A DNA stretch of 5,463 nt. It comes from Acidobacteriota bacterium (lineage in GTDB: Bacteria > Acidobacteriota > UBA6911 > JACQSX01). The translations under genes and the position numbers were made by a program. The notes below the pieces were generated by a model. The model saw only the letters and a list, made by a program, of their open reading frames with translations, was not told the origin of the DNA and made no database searches. Below, piece by piece: positions 1-5,414 of this stretch (position 1 is the first letter of the stretch; the number at the start of each line of letters is the position of its first letter). The DNA lies in assembly GCA_016199665.1 (NCBI GenBank), contig JACQGG010000092.1, positions 1 to 5,463 on the forward strand, in the 5' to 3' direction.

Positions 1-65
1 GACAAGGGCTTGGCGCAAATCAAGAAAACATAAGCGAGCATTCCAAGGCAGGCTGTTCGGCGCAT
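1..65 (-). CDS. Divergent gene, 5' end only: putative secreted or membrane protein
   Basis: On the - strand an ATG at 65-63 opens a frame that stays open to the window edge (21 full codons), reading MRRTACLGMLAYVFLICAKP and onward. The start is supported by a strong Shine-Dalgarno GGGAGGA (complement of 69-75), 3-4 nt before the ATG, and by a sigma70-like promoter at 102-130 that would give a leader of about 30 nt. Two arginines followed by a hydrophobic run look like a Sec signal peptide or an N-terminal membrane anchor. The cysteine at residue 17 is preceded by FLI, a poor lipobox, so a lipoprotein is unlikely. Nothing of the mature protein is visible, so no function can be given. The call rests on start, ribosome site, promoter and hydrophobic profile together. 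A chance ORF of this length cannot be excluded. Confidence 0.55.
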   Translation of the reverse strand, partial: MRRTACLGMLAYVFLICAKPL

Positions 66-101
66 GTTTCCTCCCGCAAAAGACTCTACTTTTTCACAGG
101 A

Positions 102-130
102 AGCATAGACGCGTTTTGCGGCAATTTCAA
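102..130 (-). promoter_or_regulatory. Predicted sigma70 promoter of the divergent gene
   Basis: Read on the - strand there is a -35 box TTGAAA (130-125, 5 of 6 consensus), a 17-nt spacer and a -10 box TATGCT (107-102, 4 of 6 consensus). Transcription would start near position 95 and reach the ATG at 65 after a leader of about 30 nt that carries the GGGAGGA ribosome site. Spacing and leader length are both near ideal. The -35 box lies inside a 7-bp direct repeat. Confidence 0.55.
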
Positions 131-141
131 TGTGATTTCAA
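124..141. promoter_or_regulatory. 7-4-7 direct repeat over the divergent -35 box (candidate activator site)
   Basis: ATTTCAA occurs at 124-130 and again at 135-141, separated by TGTG, an 11-bp period. On the - strand this reads TTGAAAT, CACA, TTGAAAT, and the downstream copy contains the predicted -35 hexamer. Paired 7-bp half sites with a 4-bp gap, one helical turn apart and overlapping the -35, are the layout known for OmpR/PhoB-family response regulator sites. The bases do not match the PhoB consensus itself, so the regulator is unknown and binding is inferred from architecture alone. Confidence 0.35.
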
Positions 142-151
142 CCCGGCGTCC

Positions 152-166
152 CTTTCCGTCGGAAAG
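152..166. promoter_or_regulatory. 15-bp perfect palindrome in the divergent intergenic region (candidate operator)
   Basis: CTTTCCG (152-158) and CGGAAAG (160-166) are perfect inverted repeats around a single central T. The arms touch almost directly, so a symmetric protein-binding site fits better than an RNA hairpin. It lies 22 bp upstream of the divergent -35 box and about 110 bp before the start at 276, so it could affect either gene. No terminator-like T-run follows it. Confidence 0.3.
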
Positions 167-172
167 TCCTCT

Positions 173-190
173 CAACTTCTTTGCAACTTC
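173..190. repeat. Second 7-4-7 direct repeat in the divergent intergenic region
   Basis: CAACTTC at 173-179 and 184-190 is separated by TTTG, again giving an 11-bp period. The motif differs from that of the pair at 124-141 but the geometry is identical. It lies about 90 bp upstream of the coiled-coil gene. No convincing -35/-10 pair for that gene is visible in 190-262. The TATGCT at 245-250 has no matching -35 and would start transcription on top of the ribosome site. Confidence 0.25.
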
Positions 191-275
191 GGACCCGTAT
201 CCCCATCAGACTTAAATGTCTACTCCCTAAGCTGGCCCTTGCGCTATGCTTTAGAGGGAGAAAAGGAGAGAGTTT

Positions 276-1211
276 ATGAGTCCAGACTGGAATAGTATCA
301 CCAAAGAGGGTGGCGGAACTGCCGGCCCGCGTTCGAAAGGAAGCAATGCGACCCTTCTGATTATCGGCGTCGCGGCGCTCTTTGCCGTCGCACTGCTGGT
401 CACCCTCTATTACGGAAATGAGCAGGCGAAGGATATTCGCAGCCAGATCGCGAGCAACCAGGAACTCATCGTCAAGCGCCTCGATGACGCAGACGGAAGA
501 CTGGCAAAACTCCAGTCACAGCTAACCGTTACGCAGGAACGCGTCGGCTTGACTCAACGGGACCTGGAGCGGGCGCAGGCCATGGCTACGCAGTTGAAGG
601 CGGAGCAGGAAAAGAATGTCCGTAGACTTTCAACGGAAATCGCCGAAAAAGCGAGCACTGAAGAAGTGAAGAACCTGAAAGAAACCACCCAGGCGGAAAT
701 TGGCAGCGTGTCCGAGCATGTCGGGGCGGTCAAGAGCGAGGTGGGCTCGGTCAAGAGCGAGGTGGGCACGGTCAAGGATGATCTTAAGGGAACCCGCGAT
801 GATCTGGAACGCACCAAACGAGATCTGGCCAGCATGAACCTGCTGCTGGATGAACAGGGCAAGCTGATCGCCACCAATGCCGAGGGCCTGGAGACCTTGC
901 GCATGAAGGGCGAGCGGGAGTATGTCGAATTTGACATCAGCAAGCGGGATAAGGCGAAGGCCGTTGGGGACATTCGGCTTGAGTTGCGCAAGGCGGACGC
1001 AAAGAAACAGAATGCCGACATCCGCATTTTTGTCAACGATACCCAGGTGGACAAGGGCAAGGTGTACATCAACGAACCCGTGCACTTTCGGCAGGGACGC
1101 CAGGCTCTTGACTATGAAATTGTGGTCAACCAGGTCATGAAGGACCAGATTAAGGGTTATTTGAGCACGCCTAAGAATCGCGCGCTGGCTGCCAGCGGAC
1201 CAAAATTTTGA
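276..1211 (+). CDS. Membrane-anchored periplasmic coiled-coil protein, function unknown
   Basis: 311 residues. The ATG at 276 is preceded by a strong Shine-Dalgarno AAGGAG (263-268) at a 7-nt spacing. A short polar N-terminus (residues 1-24, containing KEGGG and PRSKGS) is followed by one hydrophobic helix (about 26-46) and then a charged segment. This suggests N-in/C-out topology with the bulk in the periplasm. Residues about 50-215 are a long coiled coil rich in E, K, Q and L, with clear heptads around 150-185 (VKSEVGS, VKSEVGT, VKDDLKG). Residues about 215-311 look like a separate domain with alternating beta-type segments (EYVEFDI, DIRLELR, ADIRIFV, GKVYINEPVHF, LDYEIVVNQV). I do not recognise a named family. 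The layout suggests an envelope scaffold, adaptor or spanning protein. The next gene overlaps the stop codon, so the two are probably co-transcribed and coupled. Weak resemblance to chemoreceptor or apolipoprotein-like helices reflects the coiled coil only. Confidence 0.9.
   Translation: MSPDWNSITKEGGGTAGPRSKGSNATLLIIGVAALFAVALLVTLYYGNEQAKDIRSQIASNQELIVKRLDDADGRLAKLQSQLTVTQERVGLTQRDLERAQAMATQLKAEQEKNVRRLSTEIAEKASTEEVKNLKETTQAEIGSVSEHVGAVKSEVGSVKSEVGTVKDDLKGTRDDLERTKRDLASMNLLLDEQGKLIATNAEGLETLRMKGEREYVEFDISKRDKAKAVGDIRLELRKADAKKQNADIRIFVNDTQVDKGKVYINEPVHFRQGRQALDYEIVVNQVMKDQIKGYLSTPKNRALAASGPKF
727..776 (+). repeat. In-frame 21-bp tandem repeat in the coiled-coil gene
   Basis: A 21-bp unit at 727-747 is repeated at 748-768 with a single difference at the last base (T against A), and a third partial copy CGGTCAAG runs 769-776. 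Each unit encodes one coiled-coil heptad (SVKSEVG type), so copy-number change would lengthen the helix by exactly one heptad without disturbing the frame. The near-identity at DNA level points to a recent duplication. Confidence 0.85.
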
Positions 1212-1726
1212 AGCGCGGAAGTTTCCTGGTTCTCTCTGTTTTTGTCTTGGCCTTGGGCCTGTTCTCTCTGGGCCAGGCGCCGTCGGGCAATCGCGCCAAG
1301 GCTTCCGCGACCCTTAACGGCAAGAAGCTGGTCATTGAGTATGGGCAGCCGGAACTGCGGGGTCGCGACGTGATGAGCATGGCGACCCCGGGCACGGTCT
1401 GGCGCATGGGAATGAACGAGGTAACGGAATTGAACACGGAAGCCGCCTTGAAATTCACCGGCCTGACGCTGCAGCGGGGGAAGTACTCGCTTTGGACCAA
1501 GAAGGTGAGTGAACAGGAGTGGCTCCTGATCGTGAACCGGAAAACAGGCCAGTGGGGCACCGAGTACGACGGGCAGCAGGACCTCGGCTCAACGCCATGG
1601 ACATTGAGCGAGCTGAAGACGCCCGTGGAACAAATGACTATCACTTTGTCCGGAGAGGGCAAGCAGGGAAAACTGGAGCTGGCCTGGGGAACCCGCAAGC
1701 TTTCTACTACATTTACCGCCGATTAA
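1208..1726 (+). CDS. Secreted DUF2911-family protein
   Basis: 172 residues. The TTG start at 1208 overlaps the previous stop as TTGA, and only a weak GCGGA (1195-1199) lies upstream, so translation probably depends on coupling. This start is preferred because it gives a full signal peptide: MKRG followed by a hydrophobic stretch to about residue 22. The next in-frame ATG would remove both the signal and part of the domain. The mature part follows the DUF2911 pattern as I know it: an N-terminal strand with RAKAS and IEYGQPELRGRDV (about 30-54), TVWRMGMNEVTEL (about 62-74), LQRGKYSLWT (about 87-96), EWLLIVNRKTGQWG (about 101-114), and a C-terminal LELAWGTRKL. The length is normal for the family. 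DUF2911 proteins are small extracytoplasmic beta-sandwich proteins without an assigned biochemical role. Pairing with a membrane-anchored coiled-coil protein suggests a shared envelope job, which is inference. Confidence 0.88.
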   Translation: MKRGSFLVLSVFVLALGLFSLGQAPSGNRAKASATLNGKKLVIEYGQPELRGRDVMSMATPGTVWRMGMNEVTELNTEAALKFTGLTLQRGKYSLWTKKVSEQEWLLIVNRKTGQWGTEYDGQQDLGSTPWTLSELKTPVEQMTITLSGEGKQGKLELAWGTRKLSTTFTAD

Positions 1727-1751
1727 CCTCTTCCTTTCGCTTCGAAGACTC

Positions 1752-1976
1752 GATGGGAGCGAAGTAAGTGGCGGTGCAGCTACGGCAACGCTGACTGCTA
1801 ATGGACACTTGGCCAAGTTTATCAACGAACTGTTTCCCGCCGCCGATACGGCAAACTTCCAGGGCACGCTACTCGTGACTGTCAGGACGGCCGGGGGCAA
1901 GGTAGCTGCTACCGCCATTCAGCTTGGTGCGTCGGCTGGAGAGTTTACGACGCTTCCCGTAACGCCTTTGAGGTGA
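1752..1976 (+). pseudogene. Remnant of the C-terminus of a secreted protein (acidobacterial type)
   Basis: In the frame whose stop is TGA at 1974-1976, the translation from 1752 is protein-like: DGSEVSGGAATATLTANG, then HLAKFINELFP, NFQGTLLVTV, GGKVAATAIQLG, and a terminal GEFTTLPVTPLR. From memory this matches a conserved C-terminal segment of large extracellular proteins in Acidobacteriota (pattern: ATLTL, AKFINELFP, FQGTLTV, AATAL, FTTLPV). No database check was possible. There is no ATG, GTG or ribosome site in frame before the conserved part. The first in-frame TTG (1809) already lies inside it, and the preceding gene ends only 25 bp earlier. It therefore looks like the 3' stump of a larger gene whose 5' part was deleted. 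It has no internal stop or frameshift, so the loss may be fairly recent. The rest of this gap (1977-2122) holds only the acnA upstream region. Confidence 0.65.
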
Positions 1977-2074
1977 ATGGCACAACGGCTCTCTGAGACA
2001 GCAGAGTTCGGAGCGCCATCGGGGCAACCCGCCTCTCCCCGGCCCTTCGTCCCGCCGTCGGTTCCCCATGTTGG

Positions 2075-2083
2075 TGGTATGAT
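2075..2083 (+). promoter_or_regulatory. Probable extended -10 promoter of acnA
   Basis: TGG directly precedes TATGAT (2078-2083), giving an extended -10 element (TGN plus a hexamer 5 of 6 to consensus). No good -35 box is present 16-18 bp upstream, which is typical of extended -10 promoters. Initiation near 2090 would leave a leader of about 33 nt including the AAAGGA ribosome site at 2112-2117. No second promoter is apparent for the downstream peptidase gene. Confidence 0.45.
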
Positions 2084-2122
2084 GCTGACGCGCAGGGTCG
2101 CCGCAATCATGAAAGGAATGCC

Positions 2123-4909
2123 ATGAACACGGAACACCCCAACAGTTTTGGAGCGCGCGCCTCGGTGACAATCGGAAATCAAACCTGCCAGATCTTTCGC
2201 CTGGCCACGCTGGAAAAGGCGCTTCGGGCTGATTTCTCCCGCATGCCGTTCTCCTTGAAGGTTCTCCTTGAAAACTTATTGAGGAACGAGGATGGCCGAT
2301 TCGTGAAGCGGGCCGACATTGAAGCGCTTGCGTACTGGAACCCGGCGGAAAAACCAAGGAAAGAAATCGCGTTCCGCCCGGCTCGGGTCCTGCTGCAGGA
2401 CTTCACCGGAGTGCCGGCAGTGGTTGACCTGGCTGTCATGCGGGACGCGATCGCCCGCCTGGGCGGAGACCCCAGAAAGATTAACCCCCTGCAGCCGGCC
2501 GACCTTGTCATTGACCACTCCGTGCAGGTGGATCAGTATGGCTCCAGCGACGCCTTTCGCATCAATTCCGAATTGGAGTTCAGCCGCAATCGTGAACGGT
2601 ATGAGTTTCTCAAGTGGGGACAGGCGGCCTTTCAGAACTTCCGCGTCGTACCGCCCGACACGGGGATCGTTCATCAGGTCAACCTCGAATACCTGGCTTC
2701 AGTCGTATTCCGGTCCGTCCAGGATGGCTCGGTTGCGGCTTACCCTGACACCCTGGTGGGAACCGATTCGCACACCACCATGATCAACGGCCTGGGAGTC
2801 CTGGGATGGGGGGTGGGAGGGATCGAAGCGGAGGCGGCCATGCTGGGCCAGCCGATCTCGATGCTGATCCCTGAAGTAGTCGGATTCCGGCTGCAGGGCT
2901 CGCTCCCGGCCGGCACCACGGCAACTGACCTGGTGTTGACGGTGACCCAAATCCTCCGCAGAAAAGGAGTCGTGGGAAAATTTGTGGAATTCTACGGTCC
3001 GGGGGTCTCCAGCCTGAAGCTTGCCAACCGGGCGACCCTCGCGAACATGGCGCCTGAGTACGGCGCAACTGTCGGCCTGTTTCCCATCGACAGCGAGACC
3101 CTTGACTACCTGCGATTCACCGGAAGGGAACGGAGCCTGACGGAGCGGGTGCGGGAGTATTGTACTGAACAGGGGATATTCCACACTGCGGAATCGCCGG
3201 ACCCGGTGTTCTCGGATATTTTGGAACTCGACCTGAGCGACGTGGAACCGAGCCTCGCGGGCCCAAGACGTCCTCAGGACCGCGTCCCGCTCCGGGATTC
3301 CAAGAAAGCCTTTTTGCAAGCGCTGGAGGCGACGCTGGCGGGAACCCCGGCCAAGCCGGCGGGGGAATCAGCGATCCGACGCGCCGGCGGGGAAGCCTCC
3401 CGGCCTGGAGCCGCTGCAGTCGCAGTGGCGGAGCCGGCCGAAGCGCCGCAGCAGGTCCCGGTTGAGTACAACAATGCGCGGTTCATGCTGCGCCACGGCG
3501 CGGTGGTGATTGCCGCCCTCACCAGTTGCACTAACACCTCGAATCCTTCAGTCATGATCGCCGCAGGTCTGCTCGCCCGAAAGGCTCACCATCTGGGCCT
3601 TGCAGCCAAACCGTGGGTGAAAACGAGCCTGGCGCCCGGATCAAAAGTCGTGACCGATTACCTCAAGGCGTCCGGTCTGATGACTCCCCTGGAATCACTC
3701 GGTTTTCACCTGGTGGGATACGGTTGCACAACTTGCATCGGCAACAGCGGCCCATTGCCGGCCCCGATTGCCCAGGCTGTCGAAAGTGGCAACCTCATTG
3801 TGGCCGCTGTTTTGAGCGGCAACCGAAATTTCGAAGGGCGGATCAACCCTCATTCACGTTTTAGTTACCTTGCCTCCCCTCCGCTGGTCGTCGCCTATGC
3901 CCTGGCAGGCCGGATCGACATCGATCTGCGCAGCGAACCGCTCGGCCATTCCAGAGAGGGAAAGCCGGTTTATCTCGCCGATATTTGGCCGACGCAGCAG
4001 GAAATAGAGGAAGTGATGCGACGAGACCTGCGCGACATAATGTTTTCCCGGCAGTATTCGAACGTGTTCGAAGGGGATGAACTCTGGAAGTCCATTGCGA
4101 TTCCCACGGGAGATCGCTTTCAGTGGCGCCTCGATTCGACTTACATTCAAAGTCCCCCGTTTTTCGAAGGGATGACACTGCAACCCCCTGCATTGACCGA
4201 CATCCTGCAGGCGCGTGTCCTGGCCTTGCTGGGCGATTCCGTGACCACCGACCATATTTCTCCGGCAGGCTCCATCCAGACCCGGAGCCCGGCAGGCCAG
4301 TACCTGATCGCCCACGGCGTCCAACCCGGCGATTTCAACTCATACGGCGCGCGGCGCGGCAACCACGAAGTGATGATGCGGGGGACTTTCGCCAACATCC
4401 GGCTGCGAAATTTGATGGCCCCCGGAACGGAGGGGGGATGGACACGGCATCTCCCCGGCGGCCAGACCATGACCATCTATGATGCCGCCGTGCAGTACCG
4501 CCGGGAGCAGGTTCCCCTTCTGGTGCTGGCCGGCAAGGAATACGGTACCGGCTCGTCCCGAGACTGGGCTGCCAAGGGGACTCTCCTGCTGGGTGTCAGA
4601 GCGGTCATCGCCGAAAGCTTTGAGCGCATCCATCGCAGCAACTTGGTGGGAATGGGGGTGCTGCCGCTGCAGTTCCAGGAGGGAGAAACTGCGCAAACAC
4701 TGGGGCTCACCGGACTGGAACGGTACACGATTGAAAACATCGCATCTGGAATTGTCCCGGGAGGCCGCTACACGCTTCGGGTCACTGCTGACGACGGGCG
4801 GGAAAAGACATTTCTAACGCTTGCGCGCGTGGACACTCCGGAGGAGGCCACCTACTACCGGCACGGCGGCATCCTGCTTTATGTGCTGCGGCAGTTGATG
4901 GCGAACTGA
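2123..4909 (+). CDS. acnA: Aconitate hydratase, AcnA/IRP1 type
   Basis: Cytoplasmic [4Fe-4S] enzyme that interconverts citrate and isocitrate through cis-aconitate in the TCA and glyoxylate cycles. The family is clear end to end: LLQDFTGVPAVVDLA (about 90-105), VGTDSHTTMINGLG with Asp215-Ser216-His217, GWGVGGIEAEAAMLGQP, and the cluster ligands Cys469 (SCTNTSNP), Cys535 and Cys538 (GCTTCIGNSGP). The cysteine spacing of 66 and 3 matches my recollection of E. coli AcnA. The swivel domain carries GDSVTTDHISPAG, SYGARRGNHEVMMRGTFANIR and GKEYGTGSSRDWAAKG, where Ser811 and Arg813 correspond to the catalytic Ser and substrate-binding Arg of aconitases. It has 928 residues against about 890 usually. 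The excess is an Ala/Pro-rich insert at about 399-445, just before the SCTN region. The ATG at 2123 has AAAGGA (2112-2117) 5 nt upstream. All key residues are present, so it should be active. The small putative metallopeptidase follows after 44 bp. Confidence 0.98.
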   Translation: MNTEHPNSFGARASVTIGNQTCQIFRLATLEKALRADFSRMPFSLKVLLENLLRNEDGRFVKRADIEALAYWNPAEKPRKEIAFRPARVLLQDFTGVPAVVDLAVMRDAIARLGGDPRKINPLQPADLVIDHSVQVDQYGSSDAFRINSELEFSRNRERYEFLKWGQAAFQNFRVVPPDTGIVHQVNLEYLASVVFRSVQDGSVAAYPDTLVGTDSHTTMINGLGVLGWGVGGIEAEAAMLGQPISMLIPEVVGFRLQGSLPAGTTATDLVLTVTQILRRKGVVGKFVEFYGPGVSSLKLANRATLANMAPEYGATVGLFPIDSETLDYLRFTGRERSLTERVREYCTEQGIFHTAESPDPVFSDILELDLSDVEPSLAGPRRPQDRVPLRDSKKAFLQALEATLAGTPAKPAGESAIRRAGGEASRPGAAAVAVAEPAEAPQQVPVEYNNARFMLRHGAVVIAALTSCTNTSNPSVMIAAGLLARKAHHLGLAAKPWVKTSLAPGSKVVTDYLKASGLMTPLESLGFHLVGYGCTTCIGNSGPLPAPIAQAVESGNLIVAAVLSGNRNFEGRINPHSRFSYLASPPLVVAYALAGRIDIDLRSEPLGHSREGKPVYLADIWPTQQEIEEVMRRDLRDIMFSRQYSNVFEGDELWKSIAIPTGDRFQWRLDSTYIQSPPFFEGMTLQPPALTDILQARVLALLGDSVTTDHISPAGSIQTRSPAGQYLIAHGVQPGDFNSYGARRGNHEVMMRGTFANIRLRNLMAPGTEGGWTRHLPGGQTMTIYDAAVQYRREQVPLLVLAGKEYGTGSSRDWAAKGTLLLGVRAVIAESFERIHRSNLVGMGVLPLQFQEGETAQTLGLTGLERYTIENIASGIVPGGRYTLRVTADDGREKTFLTLARVDTPEEATYYRHGGILLYVLRQLMAN

Positions 4910-4953
4910 TTTTGTGTCTGCATTTCTCACGGATTTTGGTCCCGAGGCGGCGG

Positions 4954-5307
4954 ATGCACGTTTCAGAAGAACGATTTCGAGAGTTGGTGCGGCGCGCCAT
5001 CGACGCTCTTCCGCCCGCCTTTCGTTCGCGACTGCGGAACGTGGAAGTGATTGTGGCCCCAAAACCAACGGCCGAGCAGCAGGCCGCTTTCCGCGGCCTG
5101 CTGCTCGGCCTATACCACGGGGTGCCCCAGCCCAGAAGATCGTCGTTCATGCCTTTCGTCCCTCCGGACATGATTTTCCTCTTTCAAAAAAACATCGAAC
5201 GGATTTGCCGGAGCGAAGAGGAGCTGGAGCGCGAGATTCGGGCGACGCTGCAGCATGAGATCGGACACCATTTTGGACTGAGCGAGGAGCAGTTGCGCGA
5301 TGTCTGA
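4954..5307 (+). CDS. Putative zincin-like metallopeptidase (PF06262/Zincin_1-like)
   Basis: 117 residues from the ATG at 4954. The N-terminus HVSEERFRELVRRAIDALP with NVEVIV (about 30-35) and LLGLYHGVP (about 50-58) follows the small minimal-zincin family once called DUF1025. The C-terminal HEIGHHFGLSEEQL carries an HExxH motif: His101 and His105 as zinc ligands, Glu102 as catalytic base, and Glu111 at the third-ligand position of an HExxHxxGxx(E/D) pattern. No signal peptide is seen, so it is probably cytoplasmic. Substrates are unknown and peptidase activity is inferred from the motif. ATG 4954 is chosen because GAGG (4944-4947) sits 6 nt upstream and family members begin with an M-x-V-S-like sequence. 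A TTG at 4912, 2 nt after the acnA stop, would add 14 residues (CLHFSRILVPRRR) that do not look like family sequence. The spacing suggests co-transcription with acnA. A large perfect inverted repeat lies within codons 40-52. Confidence 0.85.
   Translation: MHVSEERFRELVRRAIDALPPAFRSRLRNVEVIVAPKPTAEQQAAFRGLLLGLYHGVPQPRRSSFMPFVPPDMIFLFQKNIERICRSEEELEREIRATLQHEIGHHFGLSEEQLRDV
5070..5110. repeat. Perfect 18-bp inverted repeat with 5-nt loop inside the peptidase gene
   Basis: GGCCGAGCAGCAGGCCGC (5070-5087) is the exact reverse complement of 5093-5110, with TTTCC (5088-5092) between. The arms have 14 G/C in 18 bp, so the RNA or cruciform would be very stable. No T-run follows (TATACC comes next), so it is not a standard intrinsic terminator, and it lies in the middle of a coding region. 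It encodes AEQQAAFRGLLLG in the peptidase. Confidence 0.95.
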
Positions 5308-5310
5308 GAT

Positions 5311-5376
5311 TTCACATTACAGATTATTACAGATCGCACATTACGGATGATGGATCACGGATGATAGAGCACGGAT
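5311..5376 (+). repeat. Degenerate 14-bp tandem repeats after the peptidase gene
   Basis: Starting 4 bp after the stop codon, units end in a common ACRGAT: TTCACATTACAGAT (5311-5324), a short TATTACAGAT (5325-5334), CGCACATTACGGAT (5335-5348), GATGGATCACGGAT (5349-5362) and GATAGAGCACGGAT (5363-5376). Four units are 14 bp and one is 10 bp. There are no spacers of the size needed for CRISPR and no coding frame of note. An ATCATCC at 5394-5400 is the reverse complement of GGATGAT within the array (5345-5351, 5359-5365). No clear terminator is seen. Confidence 0.75.
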
Positions 5377-5414
5377 AGAAAGTGGGAAACACAATCATCC
5401 GGACGAAATGGCCA

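Noticed and set aside
1..65. Lipoprotein signal in the divergent gene (FLIC before residue 17)
   Set aside because: The lipobox lacks the small residue expected at -1 and the usual Ala/Ser at -2, so a Sec signal or membrane anchor is more likely.
554..1085. Long open frames on the - strand opposite the coiled-coil gene (172 and 151 codons)
   Set aside because: They are antisense shadows. Their translations are low-complexity Ser/Arg/Leu or His/Leu-rich, no ribosome site precedes them, and the + strand protein has clear structure.
1736..1763. TTCGCT...AGCGAA inverted repeat after the DUF2911 gene as a terminator
   Set aside because: Only 6 bp of stem with a 16-nt loop and no T-run.
2020..2031. 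CGGG-GCAA-CCCG mini hairpin with GNRA-type loop upstream of acnA as a riboswitch or leader element
   Set aside because: A stem of four base pairs is too small to support, and it lies upstream of the predicted transcription start.
1869..2357. 162-codon - strand frame across the acnA upstream region
   Set aside because: It is Arg/Ser/Pro-rich, overlaps the acnA 5' end and the acnA promoter, and lacks any recognisable motif.
2699..3319. 206-codon - strand frame inside acnA
   Set aside because: It is a codon-bias shadow of highly conserved aconitase coding sequence.
4912..4953. TTG at 4912 as the start of the peptidase gene
   Set aside because: It has no ribosome site and adds residues unlike the family. 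ATG 4954 has GAGG 6 nt upstream and a family-like N-terminus.
5070..5110. Intrinsic terminator
   Set aside because: The stem is long, but it lies mid-gene and is followed by TATACC with no run of T on either strand.
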